From Halomonas sp. (GTDB taxonomy: Bacteria; Pseudomonadota; Gammaproteobacteria; Pseudomonadales; Halomonadaceae), in contig NZ_JAJUFQ010000023.1 in NCBI RefSeq assembly GCF_029263665.1, positions 1 through 64,000 on the forward strand: a stretch of DNA of 64,000 bases, given 5' to 3'. Numbering within the stretch: the stretch's first letter is position 1; each line of letters begins with the position of its first letter. The notes beneath the pieces were generated by a model. The model searched no databases and was not told the DNA's origin. It saw nothing but the letters and a program-made list of their open reading frames with translations. The translations under genes were made by a program, and so were the position numbers. Positions 50,224 to 59,304 of this stretch are shown piece after piece.

Positions 50224-51339
50224 ATGCATTCACACTCACCGATCCAAAGACGCCAATCTCGCCAGATTCATGTCGGCACTGTTCCGGTAGGAGGTGGAGC
50301 CCCCATCTCTGTGCAGAGCATGACCAACACCGATACTCTGGATGTGGAAGCGACTCTCGCCCAGATTCGCGCCCTGGAGCAGGCCGGAGCGGACATTGTC
50401 CGAGTATCGGTGCCCACCATGGAGGCAGCCGAAGCCTTCGGTAGAATCAAGCGTGGCACTCAGGTTCCTTTGGTAGCCGATATCCATTTTGATTACCGCA
50501 TCGCCCTGCGTGTGGCCGAACTCGGTGTCGACTGCCTGCGCATCAATCCAGGCAATATCGGTCGTGAAGACCGGGTCAAGGCAGTGGTTTCAGCTGCCCG
50601 GGACAACGGCATTCCGATTCGTATCGGCGTCAATGCAGGCTCCTTGGAAAAGGACCTGCAGAAGAAATACGGCGAACCAACACCACAGGCCCTGGTCGAA
50701 TCCGCCATGCGCCATATCGATCACCTGGAGCGCCTCGATTTCCCAGACTTCAAGGTCAGCGTCAAGGCATCCGACGTGTTCATGGCCGTCGCTGCTTATC
50801 GCGACCTGGCACAACGCATCGAACAACCCCTGCACCTGGGTATTACAGAGGCAGGCGGGCTGCGCTCAGGTACAGTGAAGTCCTCCATCGGGCTGGGCAT
50901 GCTGTTGATGGATGGTATTGGCGATACCATTCGCGTGTCCCTGGCCGCCGACCCGGTCGAAGAGATCAAGGTCGGCTTCGATATGCTCAAGAGTCTGCGC
51001 CTGCGCGCCAAGGGCATCAACTTCATCGCCTGCCCCAGTTGCTCGCGTCAGAATTTCGATGTCATCAGCACGATGAACGCTCTGGAAGAGCGCCTGGAAG
51101 ATGTACGGACGCCATTGGATGTGGCCGTCATCGGCTGCGTCGTCAATGGCCCAGGGGAAGCCAAGGAAGCCGACCTCGGCCTTACTGGCGGCAGCCCCAA
51201 CAATCTCGTGTACATCGATGGAAAACCGGCCAGCAAACTGCGCAACGATCATCTCGTCGATGACCTGGAAGCACTGATCCGCGAGAAGGTTCGTGAAAAG
51301 GAAGCTGCCGAACAGGATGTCATCGTCCGCCAGGGCTAG
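50224..51339 (+). CDS. ispG: 4-hydroxy-3-methylbut-2-enyl diphosphate synthase IspG (GcpE)
   Basis: 371 residues from ATG 50224 (MHSHSPIQRRQSRQIHVG); the frame open from 50143 overlaps rodZ. VPVGGGAPISVQSMTNTDT, PLVADIHFDYRIAL, INPGNIG and the 4Fe-4S ligands in FIACPSCSRQNFD and VIGCVVNGPGE are present. Penultimate enzyme of the MEP isoprenoid pathway. Confidence 0.97.
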   Translation: MHSHSPIQRRQSRQIHVGTVPVGGGAPISVQSMTNTDTLDVEATLAQIRALEQAGADIVRVSVPTMEAAEAFGRIKRGTQVPLVADIHFDYRIALRVAELGVDCLRINPGNIGREDRVKAVVSAARDNGIPIRIGVNAGSLEKDLQKKYGEPTPQALVESAMRHIDHLERLDFPDFKVSVKASDVFMAVAAYRDLAQRIEQPLHLGITEAGGLRSGTVKSSIGLGMLLMDGIGDTIRVSLAADPVEEIKVGFDMLKSLRLRAKGINFIACPSCSRQNFDVISTMNALEERLEDVRTPLDVAVIGCVVNGPGEAKEADLGLTGGSPNNLVYIDGKPASKLRNDHLVDDLEALIREKVREKEAAEQDVIVRQG

Positions 51340-51461
51340 CCAGTTCGCCAATAGCGGTCGCCGACAACGTGGCGAAGCACGCCATTGCGAATCGCATGAG
51401 AAGGCCACCAGAGTGTTCAGGAAGTGCCCACTGACAGGGCATTTCCTTTAAGGAGTCAGCA

Positions 51462-52754
51462 TTGAGCAAGAAGATCCAGGCCATCCGTGGCATGAATGAC
51501 CTGTTACCGGATCAGTCTCCGGTATGGCAGTACTTCGAAAGTCAGGTTCAGGCGTTGATGAAGCGCTACGGCTATGACGAGATCCGCACGCCCATCGTCG
51601 AGCAGACGGCTCTTTTCTCGCGCTCCATCGGCGAAGTCACCGATATCGTCGAAAAAGAGATGTACACCTTCGAGGACCGCAATGGCGACAGCCTGACACT
51701 GCGCCCTGAAGGTACTGCCAGTACGGTGCGGGCTGCTATGGAGCATGGCCTGTTGCACAATCAGACCCAACGCCTGTGGTATCAAGGCCCAATGTTCCGG
51801 CATGAACGCCCGCAGAAAGGCCGTTATCGCCAGTTCCACCAAGTCGGTGTCGAGACTTATGGCCTGGATGGTCCGGATATCGATGCCGAGGTCATACTGC
51901 TGTCAGCACGGCTGTGGAAGCAGCTTGGGCTGTTCGAACATGTCACCCTGGAGCTCAACTCTCTGGGTTCCAACGAAGCGCGGGCTGCCTATCGAGATCT
52001 ACTGGTTTCCTACTTCGAGCAGCATCATGAGCTGCTCGACGAAGATTCCCGGCGCCGCCTGACCAGCAACCCTCTGCGCATTCTGGACTCGAAGAATCCG
52101 GACATGGCAGAGATGCTGGCCGGTGCCCCAAGGTTGATGGACCATCTTGACGCAGAGTCCCGCGAGCACTTCGAAGCCCTCACTGCCCGCCTCGATACGG
52201 CGGGTATCGACTACGTCATCAATCCGCGCCTGGTACGCGGGCTCGACTATTACTGCCGCACCGTATTCGAGTGGACCACCAATGCGCTCGGCAGCCAGGG
52301 TACCGTCTGCGCCGGTGGTCGTTATGACGGGCTGGTCGAACAGCTGGGCGGAAAACCGACCCCCGCGGTAGGCTTTGCCATGGGAATCGAGCGCTTGATA
52401 CTCCTGCTCGAGACGCTGGACATCGTACCGGCAGAAGCGCGAGCCCCTATGGATATCTATGTACTGGGCATGGACGAGTCCGCAGATGGTGCAGCCATGG
52501 CGCTGGCCGAACACCTGCGTGATGATTCGCCGGAATTGAATGTACAGCTGCACTGCGGTGGCGGCAGCTTCAAGAGCCGTATCAAGAAAGCCGACCGCAG
52601 CGGAGCCCGTATCGCCTTGCTGCTGGGAGAAAGCGAGCTGGCAAGCGGCCAGGTAGCGGTCAAGTTCCTGCGTGACGACCGTGAACAGTGCCTTGTTGCC
52701 CAGAGCGCATTGGCTACAACCCTGGATTCCCTGCTGTCCACAGCGACCGCATGA
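51462..52754 (+). CDS. hisS: histidyl-tRNA synthetase
   Basis: 430 residues. It uses a TTG start at 51462 with AAGGAG 7 nt upstream, giving (M)SKKIQAIRGMNDLLP, which aligns with E. coli HisS; no in-frame ATG lies upstream. Class II motifs: motif 2 MFRHERPQKGRYRQFHQVGVE, histidine loop LVRGLDYYCRTVFEW and motif 3 AVGFAMGIERL. The TTG may limit expression. Confidence 0.97.
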   Translation: MSKKIQAIRGMNDLLPDQSPVWQYFESQVQALMKRYGYDEIRTPIVEQTALFSRSIGEVTDIVEKEMYTFEDRNGDSLTLRPEGTASTVRAAMEHGLLHNQTQRLWYQGPMFRHERPQKGRYRQFHQVGVETYGLDGPDIDAEVILLSARLWKQLGLFEHVTLELNSLGSNEARAAYRDLLVSYFEQHHELLDEDSRRRLTSNPLRILDSKNPDMAEMLAGAPRLMDHLDAESREHFEALTARLDTAGIDYVINPRLVRGLDYYCRTVFEWTTNALGSQGTVCAGGRYDGLVEQLGGKPTPAVGFAMGIERLILLLETLDIVPAEARAPMDIYVLGMDESADGAAMALAEHLRDDSPELNVQLHCGGGSFKSRIKKADRSGARIALLLGESELASGQVAVKFLRDDREQCLVAQSALATTLDSLLSTATA

Positions 52755-52778
52755 CGACAGATCAAAAGGAGACCGCCC

Positions 52779-53438
52779 GTGGCGGACCTGAGAAGCGAAG
52801 AAGAACAGCTTGATGCCATCAAGCGCTGGTGGAAGGAAAACGGTACGGCCCTGATCGTTGGTGCAGCCCTGGCTGCAGCAGGCGTGTTCGGCTGGAAGTA
52901 CTGGCAGGATTATCAGCACGACCAGGCCGTTGCTGCCTCAGTGACATATCAGCAGTTACTTGACCTGGCCAGCCGCAATCAGCTTGACGATAGTGCACGA
53001 GCCCAGGCCAAGGAACTGAGCGAGCAGCTCGGCAACGAGCACGGCGACAGCCTCTATACCGATCTCGGTCTGCTGCTGAATGCACGGGTCCAAGTCGATG
53101 CCGGTGAGTTCGATGCCGCCAAGGCCAGCCTGGAAACACTGATCAACGATGACAACGATGCCTACATTGTAGGCATTGCCCGTCTGCGCCTGGCCCGATT
53201 GCAAAGTGCGCAGGGTGATAATGATGCCGCCCTGGCGACATTGGACGGAGACATTCCCGACACTCTCGCTGCCCAGCGCGCCAATATCCGTGGCGACGTC
53301 TACAATGCCAACGGCCAGCAAGACCTTGCTGGCGAAGCCTGGAATGAAGCCCAGAACCTGTCAGAGCAAAGCGGCCAGCCGTTGTACGGCATCGCCCTCA
53401 AGCTTGATAACCTGGGTGACAAGGAGGTCACGCTATGA
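52779..53438 (+). CDS. yfgM: YfgM, periplasmic SecYEG-associated TPR-like protein
   Basis: 219 residues, GTG start at 52779 with AAAGGAGA upstream. ADLRSEEEQLDAIKRWWKENGTALIVGAALAAAGVFGWKYWQDYQ gives the short cytosolic N terminus and single membrane anchor; the periplasmic part holds TPR-like helices (YIVGIARLRLARLQSAQGDNDAALATLDG). YfgM works with PpiD at the translocon. Overlaps bamB by 4 bp. Confidence 0.94.
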   Translation: MADLRSEEEQLDAIKRWWKENGTALIVGAALAAAGVFGWKYWQDYQHDQAVAASVTYQQLLDLASRNQLDDSARAQAKELSEQLGNEHGDSLYTDLGLLLNARVQVDAGEFDAAKASLETLINDDNDAYIVGIARLRLARLQSAQGDNDAALATLDGDIPDTLAAQRANIRGDVYNANGQQDLAGEAWNEAQNLSEQSGQPLYGIALKLDNLGDKEVTL

Positions 53439-54586
53439 AGCCGATGAAAGCTCTGGCAGCCAGCGCCGCTATTACTGCCCTGCTGGCCGGTTGCGCCAGC
53501 GACGTGGAGCCCCGTTTCAAGCCTAAGGAGCTGCAACCCATTTCAGCTTCCACCCAGGTGGAAGAACGCTGGAGCGAAAGCGTCGGCAAGGGCCTGGGCA
53601 ACGCGACCTATCCCATTGAGCCTGCGCTTGATGGCAACACTCTGTTCGCTGCCGATGAAAGAGGGCTGGTCGAGGCCCTCAACACCTCGAATGGTGACAC
53701 TCGCTGGGAGATCGAGCTTGATAACCCGGTATCCAGCGGCCTGACAGCACGAGAGGGTGTGCTTTATCTGGCCACTCGCAATGGCCAGGTGATTGCTATC
53801 GATCAGTCCAACGGCAAGGTCAAGTGGCGCACTCGCGTATCCAGCGAAGTACTGGCAGCCCCTCAACCCACAACCAACCTGTTGATCGTGCAGGCCGTAG
53901 ATGGCAGTGTCACCGCTCTGGACCGTGTCAGTGGCGATCGTCAGTGGACCTATCGTGCTAACATGCCGGCACTGTCACTACGTAGTGCCGGCACCCCCAC
54001 TGCCATCGACCAGGTCACGTTTGCCGGCTTTGCCAACGGCCATCTGGCTATCCTGGATAACCGCAGTGGACAGCAGCTTTCCGAGCGCACTATCGCCGTC
54101 TCCACCGGGCGCAATGAAGTCGATCGTCTGGTCGATGTCGCTGGCCAGCCCGTGCTGACTCCGGATGGTCGCCTGTTCGTGACCAGCTACAACGGTCGGA
54201 CAGTGGCGCTCAACGCTCAGAACGGTGAAACCCTGTGGTACAAGGAAATGTCCAGCTACCACACTCCAGTTCTGGTCGGCGAGACACTCTACGTGGTCGA
54301 TGAAGCCAGTCGTCTGACGGCCTTCGATGCCGGTAGCGGTGGCGAACTGTGGACCATGGATGACCTCTATGGCCGCTCCCTTACAGCTCCCGCCTATGCC
54401 GATGGACGCATCGTGGTCGGCGACAACGAAGGTTACGTGCACTTCATCGACGCCGACAGCGGCCGCGTGGTGGGACGTACCCGTATCGATAAATCTGGTA
54501 TCAGCGTACGCCCTGTTACCGATGGCAAGCGCGTATATGCTCTGGCCAATGACGGAAGCCTGGAGGCTCTGGACATCCGCCCATGA
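53435..54586 (+). CDS. bamB: outer-membrane assembly lipoprotein BamB
   Basis: 383 residues. Signal peptide with lipobox ALLAGC (Cys20). The rest is an eight-bladed beta-propeller built from PQQ-type repeats (VEALNTSNGDTRWEIEL, VIAIDQSNGKVKWRTRV, VTALDRVSGDRQWTYRA, TVALNAQNGETLWYKEM, LTAFDAGSGGELWTMDD). Part of the BAM complex that inserts beta-barrel proteins. Coupled to yfgM and der by 4-bp overlaps. Confidence 0.96.
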   Translation: MKPMKALAASAAITALLAGCASDVEPRFKPKELQPISASTQVEERWSESVGKGLGNATYPIEPALDGNTLFAADERGLVEALNTSNGDTRWEIELDNPVSSGLTAREGVLYLATRNGQVIAIDQSNGKVKWRTRVSSEVLAAPQPTTNLLIVQAVDGSVTALDRVSGDRQWTYRANMPALSLRSAGTPTAIDQVTFAGFANGHLAILDNRSGQQLSERTIAVSTGRNEVDRLVDVAGQPVLTPDGRLFVTSYNGRTVALNAQNGETLWYKEMSSYHTPVLVGETLYVVDEASRLTAFDAGSGGELWTMDDLYGRSLTAPAYADGRIVVGDNEGYVHFIDADSGRVVGRTRIDKSGISVRPVTDGKRVYALANDGSLEALDIRP

Positions 54587-55986
54587 CCCCCGTGATCGCC
54601 CTGGTCGGCCGCCCCAATGTCGGCAAATCGACCCTGTTTAATCGCCTGACCCGCTCGCGGGATGCCCTGGTTGCTGATTTCCCTGGTCTGACCAGGGATC
54701 GCAAGTATGGCAATGGCATGCTTGGCAACAAGGCCTATACCGTCATCGATACTGGCGGTATCAGCGGCGATGAAGAAGGCATTGATGCAGCGATGGCGGA
54801 GCAGTCTCTGCAAGCCATCGATGAAGCCGATATCGTATTGTTCCTGGTCGACGCTCGAGCTGGCCTCAATGTAGCTGACGAGGCTATCGCCAACCACTTG
54901 CGCATCAACCAGAAAAAGACCTGGCTGGTGGTCAACAAGACAGATGGCCTGGAAGAACATTCCGCCATGGCTGACTTCTGGCAGTTGGGGCTGGGGGATC
55001 CTCGCCCCATCGCCGCAGCCCATGGCCGCAATGTGACCACGCTGATCGACGAGGTGCTCGCACCTTTCCCCGAACGCGATATGGACATCCCTGCCGACAC
55101 CGGTACCAAAGGTATTCGTATCGGGGTAATCGGTCGCCCCAATGTGGGCAAGTCGACGCTGGTCAATCGCCTGCTGGGCGAAGATCGTGTTGTCGTCTTC
55201 GACGAGGCTGGCACCACTCGTGATGCCATCGAAATCCCCTTCGAGCGTCACGGCAAGCCTTATGTGCTGGTCGATACTGCCGGTGTCCGTCGCCGCAAGA
55301 ACGTTCACGAAGTGGCCGAAAAGTTCTCGATCATCAAGACCCTGGATGCGATCAAGGAATGCCATGTTGCCATCATGGTGCTGGATGCCCGCAGTGGGCT
55401 GGTCGAACAGGATCTGCACTTGCTCGACTACGTGCTGACGACCGGTCGTGCCCTGGTCCTGGCAGTCAACAAGTGGGACGGCCTGGAACAGGAAGCCAAG
55501 GAAAAGATGCGCGCTGAAATCAAGCGCCGTCTGGGCTTCGCCGACTACGCCGAGCTGCATTTCATCTCTGCGCTGCACGGTACGGCGGTGGGTGATCTCT
55601 ACCCCTCCATCGAGAGGGCCTTCGCTTCAGCCAACAGCCACTGGTCCACCAACCGCCTGACTACACTGCTGCAGGATGCCGTCGAACAGCATCAACCGCC
55701 CATGGTCAACGGTCGCCGGATCAAGCTGCGCATGGCCCACCAGGGTGGTTCCAACCCACCGATCATCGTGGTCCACGGCAACCAGACCCATCAGTTGCCC
55801 GAAGCATACAAGCGTTACCTGACCAATACCTTCCGTAAGGTATTGAAGGTACGCGGCACCCCCATACGCTTCGAGTTCCGTTCCGGCAAGAACCCTTTCG
55901 ACAGCATGGCAGATGCTTCAGACCGCGAGAAGGCCAAGAAACGCGAGTTGAACCGCACCAAGGATGCCCGCAAGTCCCGTCGTTAA
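54583..55986 (+). CDS. der: ribosome-assembly GTPase Der (EngA)
   Basis: 467 residues with two GTPase domains in tandem: G1 GRPNVGKSTLFNRL (about residue 8) and GRPNVGKSTLVNRL (about 187), G3 DTGGIS and DTAGVR, G4 NKTD and NKWD, then a C-terminal KH-like domain (GTPIRFEFRSGKNPF). Needed for 50S maturation. Last gene of the ispG-der run. Confidence 0.97.
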   Translation: MTPVIALVGRPNVGKSTLFNRLTRSRDALVADFPGLTRDRKYGNGMLGNKAYTVIDTGGISGDEEGIDAAMAEQSLQAIDEADIVLFLVDARAGLNVADEAIANHLRINQKKTWLVVNKTDGLEEHSAMADFWQLGLGDPRPIAAAHGRNVTTLIDEVLAPFPERDMDIPADTGTKGIRIGVIGRPNVGKSTLVNRLLGEDRVVVFDEAGTTRDAIEIPFERHGKPYVLVDTAGVRRRKNVHEVAEKFSIIKTLDAIKECHVAIMVLDARSGLVEQDLHLLDYVLTTGRALVLAVNKWDGLEQEAKEKMRAEIKRRLGFADYAELHFISALHGTAVGDLYPSIERAFASANSHWSTNRLTTLLQDAVEQHQPPMVNGRRIKLRMAHQGGSNPPIIVVHGNQTHQLPEAYKRYLTNTFRKVLKVRGTPIRFEFRSGKNPFDSMADASDREKAKKRELNRTKDARKSRR

Positions 55987-56016
55987 TGGAAGACTGACTA
56001 GAGCGGCTTCTTTAGC

Positions 56017-56037
56017 AGAAAGCGCTATCGGCTTTCT
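56017..56037 (+). terminator. weak hairpin after der
   Basis: AGAAAGC and GCTTTCT pair over 7 bp around GCTATCG, followed by TCATG, 30 bp past the der stop. Confidence 0.45.
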
Positions 56038-56090
56038 TCATGAAAGAACCTCACCAGGAGAAGTTCTCTGCCAAGAAAACCTCTCCACCC

Positions 56091-56126
56091 AGGGGAACAG
56101 CACTACCCTATAAGTGCTGTTCCTCT
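56091..56126 (+). terminator. stem-loop between der and the lipoprotein gene
   Basis: AGGGGAACAGCACT pairs with AGTGCTGTTCCTCT (14 bp, one G-U) around an 8-nt loop. No long T-run follows. Probably ends transcription from der. Confidence 0.6.
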
Positions 56127-56222
56127 GGCTCACGACTCACCTTACGCTAGTACCCGATCACCAACTGTGCCGAATAGGCACCCTGACGCCACGACTCCTC
56201 TGACTGGTCGGAGATATCCTTC

Positions 56223-56846
56223 ATGCTGAGCCGTTCTACCCGCCGTGCACGGCGTATCCGTCTGCTTGTCCCGTTCTGCCTGGCTTTCATGTTGGCAGGC
56301 TGCTTCACGCTGCCCACGGCAGGCCTGTATGCCTTTCGACTCGCCGTGACTTCTCTGGGGGTAGAAAACGTCAAGATCGGCCCGCTATCCATCGATGCGG
56401 GCCTTGATACCAGCGATATCACCTCTCTGGTGTTATCCAGCCTTGGCGCAGGCAGTCTTCCGGTACAGGCCACCATGGCATTGGGGCTAGGTTTGCCTGT
56501 GGGCATGCCTGCCGTTGAAATGTCCGGCTTCAAGTGGACACTTGACATGCCTGGTGTGGAACAGGTCAGCGGTGACTATCAGGAAAACGTGACGCTCACT
56601 TCAGGCAAGGATGCCAATCTGCGCCTGCCGATCAGTTTTGACATCTTTGGAGATAGGACAGAGCTCAAGCCCATGATCGAAATGGCCGCCCAGTTGGCGC
56701 GCCAGGGAGAACTGCCGGCCGGCAGCCAGCTTGCCATTACCCCTGGCGATCTGACGGGTCTAGGCATGACCCTGCCTTCAGGATTGCTTACCCCCACTAT
56801 TCGCCTGAACGTGGGAGAGAATGGCAGCCTGATCCCTCAGGGCTAA
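56223..56846 (+). CDS. predicted lipoprotein of unknown function
   Basis: 207 residues. Basic N terminus (RSTRRARRIRLL), hydrophobic core and lipobox MLAGC (Cys27) indicate an outer-membrane lipoprotein. The rest is rich in beta-strand-like segments and resembles LEA2/immunoglobulin-like periplasmic proteins only loosely. GGAG is 8 nt before ATG 56223. The stop codon TAA is part of the CTAA target duplication of the MITE that follows directly, so the reading frame survived the insertion unchanged. Confidence 0.78.
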   Translation: MLSRSTRRARRIRLLVPFCLAFMLAGCFTLPTAGLYAFRLAVTSLGVENVKIGPLSIDAGLDTSDITSLVLSSLGAGSLPVQATMALGLGLPVGMPAVEMSGFKWTLDMPGVEQVSGDYQENVTLTSGKDANLRLPISFDIFGDRTELKPMIEMAAQLARQGELPAGSQLAITPGDLTGLGMTLPSGLLTPTIRLNVGENGSLIPQG

Positions 56847-57061
56847 GGAAGCACTGCATAAATGCCTGTGCTACTCAATCACTGGGCTATAGCCGCCATC
56901 CATGGCGGCTACCCTTCGGGCCATCCTGAAGGATGTTCTAATTCGCTCCCGGCGAATTAGTGCGCAGTGCTCACCATCCTCACCTATACCCCATAGGCTC
57001 CGGTTGTTGTGCTCCGGGCGCCTTGTGATTGAGCATGCTCGTCGATTTATTCAGCGCTTCC
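56847..57061. mobile_element. IS5-type MITE with CTAA target duplication
   Basis: A 215-bp non-coding element bounded by imperfect 18-bp inverted repeats: GGAAGCACTGCATAAATG on the left and, reversed, GGAAGCGCTGAATAAATC on the right (15 of 18 match). It is flanked by the 4-bp direct repeat CTAA (56843-56846 and 57062-57065), which fits the YTAR target of the IS5 group. Inside are dyads AGCCGCCAT-CC-ATGGCGGCT and TAATTCGC/GCGAATTA. No transposase frame is present, so it must be moved by an IS elsewhere. Confidence 0.8.
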
Positions 57062-57117
57062 CTAAATCCCTCAACTACCTGAACAGCGTTGCTATGAGGA
57101 ACGGCAATATCTCGCTG

Positions 57118-57993
57118 TCAGAGGCCCTCATGCAGCCGACGCTTACCCACCCAGTCAGTGGCAAACTGATAGGCACAGCGCCCACTGCGCCCACCACGCA
57201 AGGTAGCAAAGCGCACGGCAGACAGTTGTGCCTCTTCGTTCCAGTCACCCGAGCGTCCCAGACGCTCGACCCAATGCTGGCAGGTGTCCAGATAACTCTG
57301 TTGATTGAATGGGTGAAAGGCCAGCCATAGACCGAAACGATCGGACAGGGAGATCTTCTCTTCCACCGCATCGCCATGATGCAGCTCTTCTCCATCCGAG
57401 GTGAGATGGGATGCGTCGTTATCGCTCATATGTTCAGGCAGCAAGTGACGACGGTTGGATGTGGCGTAGAGCAGGACATTATCTGGCGGGCCGGTCAAAG
57501 TGCCATCGAGTACACTCTTGAGCGCTTTATAGGCATCATCCGAACCTTCGAAGGACAGGTCGTCGCAATACACCACAAAACGCGCAGACTCCCGGCGCAA
57601 CTGCTCCACCAGCACGGGCAGACCAGCCAGGTCATGGCGGTCCACCTGTATCAGGCGCAGTCCTTCATCCGACAGGCTGTTCAACAGTGCGCGAACCATG
57701 GAGGACTTGCCGCTGCCACGAGACCCCCACAGCAGCACGTGATTGGCCGGCAGCCCCTTGAGAAAGGCTCGTGTATTGGCCAGCAAGGCCTCTTTCTGGC
57801 GTTCGACACCGACCAGATCATCGAGACTCATGGCGTCCCGGGGCGGCACAGGAACCAGATGTCCTCCCAAGGCATGCCGTTGCCATAGCGCGGCGACATC
57901 CCGCGTCCAGTCAACGCGCGGTGGTGTATCAGGCAGCCAGGGCTCGAGCCGGTCCAGAACCTGCATCAAGCGCTGGGTGAAATCGGTGTCCAT
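57118..57993 (-). CDS. DUF815-family AAA+ ATPase
   Basis: 291 residues. LDDLVGVERQKEALLANTRAFLKGLPANHVLLWGSRGSGKSSMVRALLN contains the Walker A; VVYCDDLSFEGSDDAYKALKSVLDG the Walker B region; NVLLYATSNRRHLLPEHM the sensor 1; and SLSDRFGLWLAFHPFNQQSYLDT the arginine-finger area. These match the DUF815 predicted AAA+ proteins of proteobacteria, whose cell role is unknown. Convergent with the lipoprotein gene; the MITE is between them. Its ATG at 57993 shares a region with promoters for 58246. Confidence 0.92.
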   Translation of the reverse strand: MDTDFTQRLMQVLDRLEPWLPDTPPRVDWTRDVAALWQRHALGGHLVPVPPRDAMSLDDLVGVERQKEALLANTRAFLKGLPANHVLLWGSRGSGKSSMVRALLNSLSDEGLRLIQVDRHDLAGLPVLVEQLRRESARFVVYCDDLSFEGSDDAYKALKSVLDGTLTGPPDNVLLYATSNRRHLLPEHMSDNDASHLTSDGEELHHGDAVEEKISLSDRFGLWLAFHPFNQQSYLDTCQHWVERLGRSGDWNEEAQLSAVRFATLRGGRSGRCAYQFATDWVGKRRLHEGL

Positions 57994-58245
57994 GCAGTTT
58001 TCTCCTTACTATTTCGCAGTGCTTTTGCCTGCACTGTCTTGATTCTGAATTGCCTTGCGTCGGCCGGATTATCAGCCAAAGGTCACAAGCGTAGGGCATT
58101 GGCGACAGATTGTGCATGCTTTTACGATTGACCATCGCCACGGGACAGGTATCTTGACAACATTACTCGTCTTTCCTGTCGGAGCCGCCGCAACATGCTC
58201 GTCCATGCATCCGGTGTTTCTGCAGTTACCCTCAAGGAGTCGATC

Positions 58246-59055
58246 ATGAGATTGATGAAATCCCTCGGCGCGTGTGCGCTGATGGTGTCAGTGGCTGCCT
58301 GTACCACGTCTCCTACTGGACGTAGCCAGTTGCTGATGATGAACGATCAGGAGCTCGACCAGATGGGAGCTCAGGCCTTTCAGCAATACCAACAGGAGCT
58401 GCCCAGCGTAGGTGGGGCTCCGCTTGAGTATGTACAGTGCATCACTCGCGATATCGTCGCAGTATTGCCTCCGGAAGAGCGAGATCAGAATTGGCAGGTC
58501 AAGGTCTTCAAGTCTGATGATGCCAACGCCTTCGCCCTTCCCGGCGGTTATGTGGGGGTGAACACCGGGCTGCTCAAGGTCGCCACCAATCAAGATCAGG
58601 TAGCAACCGTCATCGGCCACGAAATCGGCCATGTCCTTGCCCATCACGCCAACGAGCGAGCCTCTACCCAGGGCCTTACTCAGTTGGGTATGTCAGTGGG
58701 CGGCACGCTGCTTGGTGCTAGTGGCGGGGCTGGAAGTGATGCGGCCATGGCCGCCATGGGCATGGGTGCCCAATACGGTATCCTGCTGCCCTTCTCTCGC
58801 AGCCATGAAAGTGAAGCCGATACCATCGGTCTGGATCTGATGGCCAATGCAGGCTTCGATCCTCGTGCGAGCATCGACCTGTGGCACAACATGGCGGCTT
58901 CCGGCGGTGGCCAACCGCCTGAGTGGATGTCCACCCACCCGAGCAACAGTGGCCGTATCTCCGGCCTGGAAGCCCACATGTCCGAGGCCATGGCACTCTA
59001 CCAGCAAGCCCAGGCGGCAGGACGAGTGCCTCAGTGCAAGGCTCCCTCTGCCTGA
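58246..59055 (+). CDS. M48-family metalloprotease lipoprotein (LoiP/YggG-like)
   Basis: 269 residues from ATG 58246 with AAGGAG upstream. Lipobox SVAAC (Cys19), then the M48 catalytic site VIGHEIGHVLAHHANERAS with the third zinc ligand Glu in SRSHESEADTIGLDLMANAGFDP, and THPSNSGRISGLEAHM. YggG/LoiP is an outer-membrane quality-control protease in E. coli that acts at low osmolarity; the same role here is inferred. A strong terminator follows. Confidence 0.93.
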   Translation: MRLMKSLGACALMVSVAACTTSPTGRSQLLMMNDQELDQMGAQAFQQYQQELPSVGGAPLEYVQCITRDIVAVLPPEERDQNWQVKVFKSDDANAFALPGGYVGVNTGLLKVATNQDQVATVIGHEIGHVLAHHANERASTQGLTQLGMSVGGTLLGASGGAGSDAAMAAMGMGAQYGILLPFSRSHESEADTIGLDLMANAGFDPRASIDLWHNMAASGGGQPPEWMSTHPSNSGRISGLEAHMSEAMALYQQAQAAGRVPQCKAPSA

Positions 59056-59089
59056 GACCATGCAGGCTGAGTCTGGCCAGCTAAACAAA

Positions 59090-59124
59090 CAAAAGGAGAG
59101 CCCTCAGGGGCTCCCCTTTTTTTC
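59090..59124 (+). terminator. rho-independent terminator after the M48 gene
   Basis: AAAAGGAGAGCCC pairs with GGGGCTCCCCTTTT around TCA, followed by TTT, 35 bp after the stop. Confidence 0.88.
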
Positions 59125-59133
59125 AGGTCGAAA

Positions 59134-59199
59134 GCTTTGCTGACAGAGAACTTTTCTGACAGAGAGCTTTTCCTAACAGAGAGCTTTTCCTGGCAGAGC
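59134..59199. repeat. four degenerate 16-17-bp tandem repeats
   Basis: Units GCTTTGCTGACAGAGA, ACTTTTCTGACAGAGA, GCTTTTCCTAACAGAGA and GCTTTTCCTGGCAGAGC follow one another from 59134 to 59199, 10 bp after the terminator in the convergent gap before the YeeE gene. Confidence 0.8.
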
Positions 59200-59304
59200 T
59201 CGAGACGCGGAAATGATGCCGCACCACAAGCCGCATTACTCCTGCTGCCTATAATGGCTGCTGTAGCGTTCACAACGTCTCTGCGTGACTGTCGGCTGTC
59301 GATA

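Noticed and set aside
54433..55578. 381-codon open frame on the minus strand
   Set aside because: Antisense to der and bamB, both clearly coding; no family resemblance.
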